A DNA stretch of 64,000 bases from Streptomyces sp. WMMC940 (GCF_027460265.1 NZ_JAPZBC010000001.1:4347501-4411500); one strand, 5' to 3'; positions 8,060-17,074 are shown, numbered from the stretch's first letter. Notes: a model not told the origin generated them from the sequence alone. Program-made: numbers and translations.

Positions 8060-9592
8060 CAGCAGGATGTTGGTCTGCGCGCGGTCGTGCTCGGCGAGGT
8101 CCACGTCGTGCTCGTCGAGGAACGCGCGGATGTTCTGGAGCAGACGGCGCTCGATGATCTCCATGTACTTGGTCGCGTCGGAGTGCTGGAAGAAGTGGTG
8201 GTAGTGCTCGCTGGTGGCCAGTTCCCTGACGCTGGCCACCGCGCCGCAGTTGAGCCACGGGTTGACGTAGCGGCCGAGCCCGAACTCGCTGGTGTCCGTC
8301 ATCTGGTCCGCCTGCAGCACCGCGGCCATCGCCCTCCTGGCCCTCCTGGCCCGCCAGGGCCGGATCCACGGGACCGCCCACGTCGGCAGGAACCGCTCCG
8401 GGACCAGCCACAGCGGCCAGAGCCACAGCACGGTGGACCAGCGCACCGTGGTCGTGAACATGTCCCACGCCAGCCGCACTGCCAGACGCCCGTCGATGGT
8501 GCGGGGCAACTGGTCCACGAGGTGGAAGTCCTTCACGAGCGGGCCGAGCACATAGGTGTAGAACTCGGTGTGCAGTGTGTTGCCCCGGATGTCGAACCCG
8601 ACGAAGATCGAGGTCACCAGTTCCTCGTCCCACGACCCGACGCGCACGCACAGGTATTCGCGGGCCGCGTCGTAGTCCTCGCGCCAGTGGACGCCGGGCA
8701 GGTCGTCCGTGCCGGGCAGTTCGGACCAGTCGGCACCGGTGGACCGGTCGTTGGTGCGGATCGCGGTGGTGTAGCGGCGCTGCTCGACGGTCAGCCCTTC
8801 GATCCGCTCGTCGGGGTGGGCCTCGTCGCGGAGATCGGCGGCCATCCGGGCGGCGACCTGGCCGGTGATGTCGCGCACGGTGAACGGGATGACCTGCCTG
8901 CGCTCGACGGTGTCGAGGTCGGGCGGCAGGCCGTTCTCGCCCTTGCGTGCCATGATCCGGGTCTTCGGGGCGCCCAGCAGCAACTGGGCGTTGGACCACT
9001 CGCGCATGGGCAGGCCCGCGCCGACGAAGGGCCGGTAGCCGCCGTAGAAGACCAGTCCGCTGCGGCTGGCCTGCTCTTGGTCGATCTTGCGGGCAAGCTC
9101 GGAGGTCAGCTTGTCGTGCGACGGGCAGGCGCCGCCGAAGCCGCCGTCCGGCCCGCTCTCCCGGAGCCGGGTCATCAGGATGTGCAGGGTGACGATCCGG
9201 CGCAGATAGGCCGCCGCCCACGGCACCCAGAGCAGCACGACGACACCGAGGGGCCCGCTGAGTACCCCGCTGCTCATCAGCAGCAGGACCGCGGCCGCCG
9301 TGCCGGCCGCGGCCGCCCACTGGGTGCGGTGCAGCCGGCGTGCGGCGAGGGCGTGTGCGAGCACCGACACGGCGTCGTAGCCGAAGGAGGGCGCGACGAC
9401 CCGGAAACGGCTGTCCAGCAGTTCCCGGATGACGGCACCCCGGTAACCGGGATCGAGGTAGGTGCCCGCTGACAGCAGCCGGGTGGCTCTGGTGCGCAGG
9501 TACTCGCGGTGTGCCGGCGGCCTCTGCGGCGGCGGGCCGGGTGGACGGGGGGAAAGTTCTTCTGTCGCCATGGTGGTTCGCGCTCCGCTCAT
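7976..9592 (-). CDS. Large membrane protein ending in the shared Asn/Gln-rich motif
   Basis: The protein is about 538 residues. After a Pro-rich N-terminus come two adjacent membrane helices near residues 95-140 (GTAAAVLLLMSSGVLSG, LGVVVLLWVPWAAAYL). A cytoplasmic region of about 230 residues follows (ELARKIDQEQ, FVGAGLPMREWS), then a third hydrophobic segment near residue 400 (TVLWLWPLWLVPERFLPTW). A helical tail with HYHHFFQHSDATKYMEIIERRLLQNIRAFLDEH leads to GDNSQNVFGGQNSNFGYN just before the stop. I do not recognise the family. ATG 9592 has GGAGAGG upstream; ATG 9571 is an alternative. It lies 34 bp after the previous gene and overlaps the next gene's upstream start by 4 nt. Signalling to the TIR protein through the shared tag is inferred. 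Confidence 0.75.
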   Translation of the reverse strand: MSGARTTMATEELSPRPPGPPPQRPPAHREYLRTRATRLLSAGTYLDPGYRGAVIRELLDSRFRVVAPSFGYDAVSVLAHALAARRLHRTQWAAAAGTAAAVLLLMSSGVLSGPLGVVVLLWVPWAAAYLRRIVTLHILMTRLRESGPDGGFGGACPSHDKLTSELARKIDQEQASRSGLVFYGGYRPFVGAGLPMREWSNAQLLLGAPKTRIMARKGENGLPPDLDTVERRQVIPFTVRDITGQVAARMAADLRDEAHPDERIEGLTVEQRRYTTAIRTNDRSTGADWSELPGTDDLPGVHWREDYDAAREYLCVRVGSWDEELVTSIFVGFDIRGNTLHTEFYTYVLGPLVKDFHLVDQLPRTIDGRLAVRLAWDMFTTTVRWSTVLWLWPLWLVPERFLPTWAVPWIRPWRARRARRAMAAVLQADQMTDTSEFGLGRYVNPWLNCGAVASVRELATSEHYHHFFQHSDATKYMEIIERRLLQNIRAFLDEHDVDLAEHDRAQTNILLGDNSQNVFGGQNSNFGYNYQPQDGRSS

Positions 9593-9626
9593 GTGGGCGC
9601 ACCTCTCCGGCACGCCCGGTGGGGTG

Positions 9627-10370
9627 TCAGTCGGTCCGGGTGGCCGTGCCGCTGGTGATGACACCGTCACGGACGGTGTAGGTGGCGTCGTACGAGTGCG
9701 TCGTGCCGTCGACCTGGAGGGCCTCGATGGTCAGCCGCACCTTGGTGCCTTCCACGGACACGATGCCGATGGCGTCCCGCTTGGTGGTGGCGTAGCCCGA
9801 GACGAAGCGGTCGTAGCTGGAGTCGAGGTTCTTGCCGCCGAGAGCCCAGGCGGTCTGGTAGTCGCGGGCGTTGATCGCCTCGAAGTAGGCGGTGACGACA
9901 TCGCTCGGTCCGCCGCTCGCGCTCGCGGCCGGGGTGCCGGTGGTGGTGTCCGTCGGGTAGGCGAACCCGCCGTCGCCGTACCCGTCGGTCGCGGTCGCCT
10001 CGGGGGTGCTGTACCGGTCCGGTGTACTGGTGCCGTCGTACGGCCATGCGGGTGCCGTCGTCGACGGCGTGTGGCTCGGCCGGCCGGCCGGGCTTCCGCC
10101 GTCCGTGCCGAAGGTGTCCGAACCGAACAAGCCCGACCCGGACGATCCGGACGGCCCGTAGGGCTCGGACGAGGCGGAGTCGTCGGCTGCGCCGCCCAGC
10201 AGGACCACCGTCATGGCGAGCAGCAGGGGCGTGGTGATGACCACGAGCCCCCAGGTGCGGGCGGGACCGCTCGGGGGTATCAGCCCCGGGGCGCGATAGG
10301 AGGGCGGCGCGCGGTGGGTGGACGGTGTGTCGGGGCGCCCGGCGTACGGTGTCAGCCCTGGGTCGGTCAT
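9627..10370 (-). CDS. Membrane-anchored exported protein, unknown function
   Basis: The 247-residue protein has a Pro-rich cytoplasmic N-terminus and one membrane helix (LVVITTPLLLAMTVVLLGG) near residues 45-65. A Ser/Thr/Pro/Gly-rich linker of about 90 residues follows, then a C-terminal domain of about 100 residues beginning DVVTAYFEAINARDYQTAWALGG. That opening resembles NTF2-like/DUF4878-type exported domains. ATG 10370 has TGGAGAA upstream. It is the first gene of the minus-strand operon with the motif-bearing membrane protein and the TIR-like protein, so it may be the cell-surface part of that system; this is inferred from position only. Confidence 0.65.
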   Translation of the reverse strand: MTDPGLTPYAGRPDTPSTHRAPPSYRAPGLIPPSGPARTWGLVVITTPLLLAMTVVLLGGAADDSASSEPYGPSGSSGSGLFGSDTFGTDGGSPAGRPSHTPSTTAPAWPYDGTSTPDRYSTPEATATDGYGDGGFAYPTDTTTGTPAASASGGPSDVVTAYFEAINARDYQTAWALGGKNLDSSYDRFVSGYATTKRDAIGIVSVEGTKVRLTIEALQVDGTTHSYDATYTVRDGVITSGTATRTD

Positions 10371-10796
10371 GGGGTTCTCCACAGGTCACTGCAGTGCAGC
10401 GCGCCCGCCCCGAATGGCCCATGGCGGTCCGTACGGTACGTGTGTACGCGATGGGTCCGCCGTGAGGCGACGATGGACAGCGGTGCGCGGAATGGCGGTT
10501 GACGCCTCCGATGCGACCAGCGCCCCCGCTTCCGTGCCCAGAACCGACCTGCTTCCGATCCGCTTCCGGCCCGCTCCGGGCCCTTGGGACGGCCGGTCCG
10601 TACCTCCCGTTGTGCCGCGCAGGCCGCCGACCGCGAGGGGCAGCACCTCCGGCCGGACCCGCTCGATCTGGCGCGGTTGTGGCCCGAGCCCGGGAGCGCG
10701 ACGCGTTCCCCCGTGCAGCCCGGCGAGTAGTCGAACATGTTCAATACTGCTGGCAGGATGACAAGCGCGTGATCGACGCCCGGTCGAACCGCGGTC
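10371..10796. other. Intergenic, no gene recognised
   Basis: The 426 bp upstream of the three-gene minus-strand operon presumably holds its promoter. Open frames here lack family motifs and ribosome sites. I see no convincing RNA, repeat or operator. Confidence 0.5.
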
Positions 10797-11108
10797 ATGT
10801 GGCAGGAGTTCGACTTCGATGACGGGTGGCGGCTGTCAGGGACCGGGCAGTGGGAGCTGACCGACGAGCGCACGGGGTGGAACGCCGGTCAGCATGTCCG
10901 GATGGCTCTCACCTCGCGCATGGCATCGGCCACACGTACTCCGGATTCCGCCGAGCTCGACCCGTCGTCCGAGCATGAGCCGGCACCCGAGACCTGCACG
11001 TGGACCTTCGAGTTGCAGCGCGACGACATGAAGCAGCTGCTGTTGTACTTCTCTTTCGGCGACCCTGACTCTCGCAGCTCCTACGTCCTGCAGCGAAAGC
11101 AGCCGTAG
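10797..11108 (+). CDS. Small hypothetical protein
   Basis: This 103-residue frame (starts MWQEFDFDDGWRL, contains TWTFELQRDDMKQLLLYF) has balanced composition unlike the Arg/Pro/Gly-rich shadow frames around it, so it may be real. No signal peptide, helix or known domain is seen. The ribosome site is weak. It lies directly before a decayed transposase tail and may itself be a leftover of transferred DNA. Confidence 0.4.
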   Translation: MWQEFDFDDGWRLSGTGQWELTDERTGWNAGQHVRMALTSRMASATRTPDSAELDPSSEHEPAPETCTWTFELQRDDMKQLLLYFSFGDPDSRSSYVLQRKQP

Positions 11109-11109
11109 C

Positions 11110-11199
11110 AAGTCCAACGGTGCTGGCCACCGCTTGAAGACCCTGTTGAACGCCTTCCAGATCGCCTTCGAAGGACGCCTCACCCCCACCAGCCACTGA
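11110..11199 (+). pseudogene. C-terminal remnant of an IS256-type transposase
   Basis: A 29-codon stretch ends in LLNAFQIAFEGRLTPTSH and a stop. This matches the characteristic end of Mutator/IS256 transposases (...LNQFAI.FEGR). No upstream transposase sequence is readable in any frame, so only the tail survives. It marks an old insertion site. Confidence 0.5.
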
Positions 11200-11424
11200 C
11201 ACCTCAACAACCAGGATCAGCCGTTGATTGGACAGAACGGGGGCCCGGCCGGTCTCCCGGCTCGAAGAACAACAGCGTGCCAAGCGCCACGACGTCGGCA
11301 AAACCGTCAAGCGCCCTGAATCGAGCAAGGAACAGCAACCCCAACGAGGTCAAACGCCAAGCTGAGACCGAGCCCGCGCATAACTCGGGTGACGGCGGGC
11401 TCCGGTCGGCGCTAGCGTGCGGCG

Positions 11425-12027
11425 GTGATCAGCAATGAGGGGGTGTGCCTGGGTGTCGAGGCCGCACGTCGCCTGGCAGAGACAGGTCTCCACGAGTTCG
11501 AACCAGGGTTGACAGACGCCGAGTTTGCGCGCATTGAGCGCGAGTATGGCTTCGAGTTCGCGGACGACCACCGGGCGTTCCTTGCGGCAGGCCTCCCCGG
11601 TCAACGTCCCTCCCGAGGAGGGACAGACCTGGTCCAGGCCGTGGCCGGAGTGGCGCGGTGGTGATCGGGACAGCTTGCGGCGACAGCTCGCCTGGCCGGT
11701 CGAGGGCCTTCTCCTCGACGTTGAGCACAACGGGATCTGGTGCGACGACTGGGGCGAGCGGCCGGCCGAAGGGACTGCGGCACTGAATTCGGCGTGGCGT
11801 CATCTGGCGGAGGTACGGTCCTGGTGCCCGTGTATGGCCACCGATACCTGCCCGCTGGCCAGGGAAGCTTCGGACATCCGGTGCTCTCGATGTGGCAGAC
11901 CGACATCATTTATTACGGGCTGGACCTGGTCGACTACATGCACCAGGAGTTCGCCGAGGCGCGGGGCGAGGTCGACGAGAGCTGGAACCCGCTGGCAACG
12001 GTCCCCTTCTGGCGGGACCTCCTCTGA
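11425..12027 (+). pseudogene. SMI1/KNR4 (SUKH) family protein, disrupted by two frameshifts
   Basis: The frame starting at GTG 11425 gives [20 protein letters not shown] and [13 protein letters not shown], typical of SMI1/KNR4 proteins. Near 11596 an extra C in CTCCCCGG shifts the reading, and the expected [19 protein letters not shown] continues in the next frame. Near 11816 a missing C (GTACGG for GTACCGG) shifts back, giving PVYGHRYLPAG, HPVLSMWQTDIIYYGLDL and WNPLATVPFWRDLL to the stop. The two changes compensate, but frame 1 hits a stop at 11664 between them, so the gene is broken unless one is a sequencing error. SUKH proteins are often immunity proteins of polymorphic toxins. Its 3' end overlaps the convergent kinase gene. 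Confidence 0.75.
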
Positions 12028-13001
12028 CTCCTCTGGACCATGGGGACGGCGGCCTTCGAGAGTTGGCAGAGGAATCTACGCGGGTTTGTCGCCCGGCCTG
12101 GTTCCGTTGTGGGCGGTGCGGGCCGGGCAGGAGCTACGTTCTCGGTGTCGTCGCGGCCGGACGGGTTCGCGGTGCGCATGCCGGAAGCCGCCGTGGGCGG
12201 CAGGCCGCGGAGGCGGTCGCAGACCTCGCTGGCGGAGACTGGACGGTCTTCGGGCTCTTTGGCGAGCAGTTCCATGACCAGGTCGTCCACCGAGGCGGGC
12301 ACCCCGGACCGGACCCGGCCCGGGGGCACGGGGGCCTTCGCCAGATGTGCGCTCATCATCGACGCCGGGCTGGTGGCGTGGAACGGGACCTGCCCGGTGA
12401 GGAGTTCGTGGAGGACGCAGCCGAGGGAGTACAGGTCGGAGCGGACGTCGCCGGGGTGCCCATCGAACCGCTCCGGCGGCATGTACGGGAACGTCCCCAT
12501 CACCCTGCTCGACGGCAGTGACTCAATGAACCGGGCGATGCCGAAATCGAGAATCTTGACCCGTCCGTCTGGGGTGAGCATCAGGTTCGCCGGCTTGAGA
12601 TCCCGGTGGACCACGTCCATCTCGTGCGCCCGAGCCAGTGCAGCCGCCGCCTGCGCTACCCAGTCGACAGCGGCCGCCACCGGTGGCGGCCCGTCCTCTT
12701 TCAGCACCGTGGCCAGGTCACGCCCCACGAGAAACTCCATGACCAGGAACAGCGAGCCGTCCTCCGTGTCCTGGCCGAAGTCGTGCACGGTCACCACGCC
12801 GGGATGATTCAGCGCCCCGGCTGTGCGGGCTTCGCGCTGGAACAACGCGGCGCCGGGGGTGTCGCGTCGGTCGTGCGGGAGCAGTTTGATCGCCACCTGC
12901 CGCCCGATCACCCGGTCCCGGCCCTCCCACACCTCGCCCATGCCGCCGCGGCCGACAAACCGCACGAGCTCGTATCGCCCGGCCAGAACCCGCGTCATCA
13001 T
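11934..13001 (-). CDS. Ser/Thr protein kinase with aberrant C-terminus
   Basis: The kinase domain is complete (residues about 10-265): GRGGMGEVW P-loop, VAIKLL lysine, HRDLKPANL catalytic loop, DFGIAR, MGTFPYMPPER and SDLYSLG. After it comes only a short Pro/Arg/Ser-rich tail with no membrane helix or sensor domain. The last 30 codons are read antisense across the end of the SMI1 pseudogene, so the original 3' part was probably lost by a junction and the frame runs on to a chance stop. ATG 13001 follows GGGGG. It is likely a soluble kinase, if expressed. Confidence 0.75.
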   Translation of the reverse strand: MMTRVLAGRYELVRFVGRGGMGEVWEGRDRVIGRQVAIKLLPHDRRDTPGAALFQREARTAGALNHPGVVTVHDFGQDTEDGSLFLVMEFLVGRDLATVLKEDGPPPVAAAVDWVAQAAAALARAHEMDVVHRDLKPANLMLTPDGRVKILDFGIARFIESLPSSRVMGTFPYMPPERFDGHPGDVRSDLYSLGCVLHELLTGQVPFHATSPASMMSAHLAKAPVPPGRVRSGVPASVDDLVMELLAKEPEDRPVSASEVCDRLRGLPPTAASGMRTANPSGRDDTENVAPARPAPPTTEPGRATNPRRFLCQLSKAAVPMVQRSQRRSRQKGTVASGFQLSSTSPRASANSWCM

Positions 13002-13162
13002 CGCACCCCCGAACACGACCGCCACACCTTCGGCACGAAGCCCGCCCGCCCTTTCCCATTCCTGAAAGCACCGCTGCCAAGCTGCCCAGTCCTACGGCAC
13101 GGAGCGTCGGATCCTTGAGCCCGGGTAGTCGTGGGCCCAGGAACACGTCCCTTGCTGTTGCG

Positions 13163-14530
13163 TCAGCCGACCTCGATCTCCAGGACGACGGCGGCTCGGA
13201 AGCCCGTAATGGTGACCTTCACGTCGAGGATGGCCGGTTCTCCGCGCGGCTCAACCGCGATACTGCACGTGCGGGAGCAACCAGAGGAGTGGGTGTCCTC
13301 CACTTCGCCCACGCTCGTGACGTAGGGCGAGTCCCTGAGCCACTCGCGGAGGGCATCGCGGTCACCGTCGGTCAGACACCAGTTGCATACCTCTCCACTC
13401 GTCTTCGTGTAGCGCGCGAGTACCTTTCCGCCCCCGGCCTGCTCCTCGGACTCGATGGCGAAGCCGTCCGGGTTCCCCAATTCCTTGAGCACACGGTGGC
13501 TGAGCTCGTGCGTCGCACGCTCCTGGTAATCCTGGTACTTCACGTACCCGGTGACCGACCCGCCCACAAGGAGGGCCGCCAGCATCGCGCCCGGAAACAC
13601 CGGGAAGCGTCTATGCCGCCGTCGTCTGCCTGCTGGGGGCGGCGGCTGATCCGGCATGGGGGGAAGAACCAGGGTGGGACGGCCCACGTCGAGGTCGGCA
13701 GGCGGCACGGCGGCGGCCACCTGCGCGAGGACCTGCTGGAGCTGGTCGGCACTCATCCGCTCGGCGGGGTCTTTGCGGAGAAGTCCGGTGAGTGCGGACT
13801 CCAGCGGGCCTGCGAGGGCCGTGGGTGCGGGGTCCTCCGTGGCGACGGCTACAAGGACCGCTCCGGGGTTGCCTTCCGGGAACGGAGGATGCCCTTCCAC
13901 CGCGGTGTAGAGCGTCGCGCCCAGCGACCACAGGTCCGAGGCGGCGGTGGCCGTGAGGCCACGCACCTGCTCGGGCGCCATGAACGCCGGGGTCCCTATG
14001 ATCACGCCAGACCCGGTGAGCGTTGCGTCACCGTCCACGGCCGCGATGCCGAAGTCAGTCAGGACGACGCGATCGCCCTCCAGGAGGATGTTCGCGGGCT
14101 TGATGTCGCGGTGCGTAATACCCGCCCGGTGCGCGGCCATCAGCGCCGACAGGACCTGCACACCTATGAGGGCGACCTGCGCGGGCGGCAGGGCGCCCCG
14201 CCGGGCGAGCAGGTCGGCCAGGGATCCGCCCTGCACCAACTCCATGACGATCCACGGGTGTCCGGTCTCAGGATCGACGACGCGATCATGAACCGTGACT
14301 ATGCCGTGATGCTTCAGGCTGGCCGCCGCCCGCGCCTCGCGCTCCAGGCGGGCGATCCAGTTCTCCCGCTCGGCGGCGGTCAGGTGATCCGGCAGGCGCA
14401 GTTCCTTGATCGCCACGTCCCGCCCCAACTGCTCATCCCGGGCTCGCCAGACGACACCCATGCCGCCCTGCCCCAATTTCCCCGTCAGCCCGTATCGGCC
14501 GAGCAGAACCCTCCCAAGATCCCCATCCAC
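13163..14530 (-). CDS. Transmembrane Ser/Thr protein kinase
   Basis: The protein is 455 residues. The N-terminal kinase domain (about 10-270) has GQGGMGVVW, VAIKEL, HRDIKPANILL, DFGIAAVDG, GTPAFMAPEQVRG and SDLWSLGATLY. A Pro-rich juxtamembrane stretch and basic cluster precede one helix (FPGAMLAALLVGGSVTGYV, about 325-345). The extracytoplasmic part of about 110 residues contains CNWC and SSGCSRTC Cys pairs, so it is probably disulphide-bonded. The start is GTG 14530 with a weak ribosome site. It shares orientation with two other kinase genes nearby. Substrate and ligand are unknown. Confidence 0.85.
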   Translation of the reverse strand: MDGDLGRVLLGRYGLTGKLGQGGMGVVWRARDEQLGRDVAIKELRLPDHLTAAERENWIARLEREARAAASLKHHGIVTVHDRVVDPETGHPWIVMELVQGGSLADLLARRGALPPAQVALIGVQVLSALMAAHRAGITHRDIKPANILLEGDRVVLTDFGIAAVDGDATLTGSGVIIGTPAFMAPEQVRGLTATAASDLWSLGATLYTAVEGHPPFPEGNPGAVLVAVATEDPAPTALAGPLESALTGLLRKDPAERMSADQLQQVLAQVAAAVPPADLDVGRPTLVLPPMPDQPPPPAGRRRRHRRFPVFPGAMLAALLVGGSVTGYVKYQDYQERATHELSHRVLKELGNPDGFAIESEEQAGGGKVLARYTKTSGEVCNWCLTDGDRDALREWLRDSPYVTSVGEVEDTHSSGCSRTCSIAVEPRGEPAILDVKVTITGFRAAVVLEIEVG

Positions 14531-14571
14531 AGCAGGAAATCTAGTCCACGCTCGTGACGCTCAGCGCGTTC

Positions 14572-14589
14572 TTCTAGAAATTTCTTCTA
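14572..14589 (+). promoter_or_regulatory. Operator-like inverted repeat upstream of tetR (14637)
   Basis: TTCTAGAAATTTCTTCTA contains TAGAA-N5-TTCTA and a TTCTAGAA core. It lies 47 bp before the TetR start. The same arrangement, in the same orientation relative to the gene, lies before the SDR gene at 18243-18260. Confidence 0.6.
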
Positions 14590-14636
14590 CTTCAGGTGCA
14601 TTAGGCTGTCTGCCATGACGTCAACGAGATCGAGCC

Positions 14637-15239
14637 ATGTCTCCTAAGCAGCAGCGCGGCGAGGCCACCGTCGACCGTCTCTTGACGGCCGCCCTCGAGG
14701 TGTACGCCTCATCGGGCCAGCAGGGGTTCACGGTGAACGCAGTCACCGAGGCCAGCGGCGTCAGCCTCGGCAGTCTCTACCACCATTTCGGCAGTTTCGA
14801 CGGCCTCGCAGCAGGCCTTTACACCAGGTGCATGCAGGAGCTGTTCGACGAGTTGACCGCTGCCGTGACCCGTACCCGCACCGCCCGCACCGGTGTCCGC
14901 GCGCTCGTAAGGGCCTACCTGCGCTTCACCGAGGAGCGGCCCGACGCCGCGCTCTTCATCCACGCCTCCGCGTACTCCGGCTATCTCGTGGCTCACGCCG
15001 ACCGCATCCGCGCCGCCAAGGCCGTCATGCTGGGAGGCATCGTGGACTGGATGCGGCCGCGGATCGAAGCCGGCGAGATCCTGCCCATCCCCGAGCCCCT
15101 GGTCGAGGCCCTGGTTATCGGACCGGTTGCCGAGACTGCGCGTCGCTGGCTGGCCAGCACGTACGACATCGACCTCGCCCAAGCGGCGCGGATCCTTCCC
15201 GACCGGATCTGGCGGTCCCTGCGACCGGACTGTGACTAG
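14637..15239 (+). CDS. TetR/AcrR family transcriptional regulator
   Basis: The protein is 200 residues. The N-terminal DNA-binding part shows RLLTAALEVYASSGQQGFTV, NAVTEASGVSLGSLYHHFGS (the recognition helix region) and FDGLAAGLY. The C-terminal ligand domain is helical (RALVRAYLRFTEERPDAALF). The operator-like sequence at 14572 suggests autoregulation, and its match before the SDR gene at 17396-18220 suggests that gene as a target. The start at ATG 14637 has no strong ribosome site. Confidence 0.85.
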   Translation: MSPKQQRGEATVDRLLTAALEVYASSGQQGFTVNAVTEASGVSLGSLYHHFGSFDGLAAGLYTRCMQELFDELTAAVTRTRTARTGVRALVRAYLRFTEERPDAALFIHASAYSGYLVAHADRIRAAKAVMLGGIVDWMRPRIEAGEILPIPEPLVEALVIGPVAETARRWLASTYDIDLAQAARILPDRIWRSLRPDCD

Positions 15240-15361
15240 GTGTGCTGTCCGGGGACGGGGACGCCGCTGGCCCGCAGGGTGCGGGCGGATGCCTGACCTT
15301 CGAGGGACCGCCTGGCACAGTCGAGCCCTGCACTGAACGGCCATTTTGCCCTCTCGGACGC

Positions 15362-17074
15362 TCATTCACCCCAGGCTTCGGCATCGCTCTTACCCTGCCC
15401 ATATCGAGTGAGGGCTTCTGTCACCGCGGCCCGCTGCTGGTCCGTCATCGGCCCGAGGACGCAGATGGGCACCATCCCGTTACGGCCGCGGGTTTTAGTC
15501 CCGTAGGGCCACCCTGGCGGGCGGTGCGGAGTCGAGGGCTTCTCACCCTGCGCGAACTTGACGTGGAGTCCGGCTCTGGCGCCGTGCAGAACCCGATCGG
15601 GCAACTCCTCGTGGTATCCGAAGACTTCTTCGACGGCGAACGTCCGCACCTGACTCCATCGGTATTGATGCCTGTCGAGTTGGGTGGTGGTTCTGATGCC
15701 CCGTGGCCCGATCTCCAGAGACCACGCGGACCTGCGGTTTGGCTCGAGAGATTTCACGATGGCAGCCAGGAGCAACATGGACAGGCAAAATACCCCGATG
15801 CAGCTGAAAACTATCGCTGTGACCGTCCATGCGGGCGGGTGTCCGGGTTCGAACTCAAACGGCTCGTCCGGCGCCAGTGCGAGCGAGATAAGGAAACCGG
15901 CCAGCGCCACCGCCGACGTGATCGTGAACCCAACGACCACGCCACGTCCTTGCCCAGTCATGTAGGCAGACAGTGGCTCTTTTCCCGTCCATGAGATGGT
16001 GACCGGGCCGTTGGCGCGGGACGGTGTTCCGTCCAGCGGGAGCGTACGCGGTGGAGGCGGCTGCATCGCCGTGGTCTGCTGGTCCGACGCCTCGCGATGC
16101 TGAGCGTCAGGGATACGGCTTGCGGCAACGTCGTGCGCAGCTCGCATGGCAGTGGCGAGCCGGGCGAGGAGGGCAGCGCGGGACTCCCGATGTGAGGGGA
16201 CCCTGATCGGCCCGGCGGTTGTGAGGATGTGCGTTCGGTCGAGTTGTTGCAGGGCCTGGGAGAGGTTGGCGGCGTTCGGGTACCGCTGGGTGGGGTCCTT
16301 GTGGAGCAGGGTCAGCACGAGGTCGTCCCAGGCGGATGGGATGTCCGTGGACACCGAGCTGGGGGTGGGGGGCTCCTGGGTGAGGTGTGCCGAGAGGTAG
16401 CCCACGGTGTCGGGGGCCTGGAAGGGCAGTTGGCCTGTGATCAGCTCGAAGAGCAGGCAGCCGAGCGCGTACAGGTCGCTGCTTGGTTCTGGGAAGCCGC
16501 GTGCTTGTTCGGGTGCCATGTACGGGGGTGTGCCCACGATGAGGCCGGTCTGGGTGAGTCGGTCGGCGGTCGCGTAGGGGTCGGCCGCCCGCGCGACGCC
16601 GAAATCGAGGACCTTCACGTTGCCGGAAGGCGTGATGAGGATGTTGGAGGGCTTGATGTCCCGGTGCATGATTCCGGCTTCGTGCGCGTCAGCAAGTGCG
16701 TCACATATCTGTGCGCCCCATCGGGCCGCGTCCGGCAGGGTGACGGCGCCTCGGCGAAGCATCGTGTCCAGGCCCTCGCCTCGGATCAGCTCCATCACCA
16801 GGAACGGGGCCCGGTTGTCCCCGGTGTCGGTCTCGCCGAGGTCGTGGATGGTGACGATGTGGGGGTGCTGCAGTCGGGCGGTGATCCGTGCCTCGCGCAG
16901 GAACCTGGTGCGTGCCTCGCCGCCGCGGCTTCCGCCACCGGCGAGCAGGGAGATCACCTTGACCGCGACGGGCCGGCCCAGCGTCTTGTCCTGTGCCTCC
17001 CACACCTGCCCCATACCGCCCTCGCCGAGCTGCCGCACCAACCGGTAACGGCCTCCGAGGAGCTGGTCTCGCAC
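15362..17074 (-). CDS. Transmembrane Ser/Thr protein kinase with two helices
   Basis: The protein is about 570 residues. GTG 17074 follows an excellent GGGAGG site and gives MRDQLLGGRYRLVRQLGEGG. The kinase domain covers about 12-280 (HRDIKPSNILI, DFGVARAAD, GTPPYMAPEQARG, SDLYALGCLLFEL). A linker leads to two hydrophobic helices (GVVVGFTITSAVALAGFLI and TVTAIVFSCIGVFCLSMLLL), then a C-terminal domain of about 130 residues beginning LEPNRRSAWSLEIGPRGI, which would return to the cytoplasm. That tail resembles PH-like regions but is not recognised. It sits between the TetR gene and its suspected SDR target. Confidence 0.85.
   Translation of the reverse strand: MRDQLLGGRYRLVRQLGEGGMGQVWEAQDKTLGRPVAVKVISLLAGGGSRGGEARTRFLREARITARLQHPHIVTIHDLGETDTGDNRAPFLVMELIRGEGLDTMLRRGAVTLPDAARWGAQICDALADAHEAGIMHRDIKPSNILITPSGNVKVLDFGVARAADPYATADRLTQTGLIVGTPPYMAPEQARGFPEPSSDLYALGCLLFELITGQLPFQAPDTVGYLSAHLTQEPPTPSSVSTDIPSAWDDLVLTLLHKDPTQRYPNAANLSQALQQLDRTHILTTAGPIRVPSHRESRAALLARLATAMRAAHDVAASRIPDAQHREASDQQTTAMQPPPPRTLPLDGTPSRANGPVTISWTGKEPLSAYMTGQGRGVVVGFTITSAVALAGFLISLALAPDEPFEFEPGHPPAWTVTAIVFSCIGVFCLSMLLLAAIVKSLEPNRRSAWSLEIGPRGIRTTTQLDRHQYRWSQVRTFAVEEVFGYHEELPDRVLHGARAGLHVKFAQGEKPSTPHRPPGWPYGTKTRGRNGMVPICVLGPMTDQQRAAVTEALTRYGQGKSDAEAWGE

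Noticed and set aside
8087..9472. Plus-strand open frame antisense to the motif-bearing membrane protein
   Set aside because: The minus-strand protein has helices, ribosome site and operon context; the opposite frame has none and looks like a shadow.
10499..10822. Plus-strand open frame before the small hypothetical gene
   Set aside because: It is Arg/Pro/Ala-rich with no ribosome site or motif; composition fits a shadow frame.
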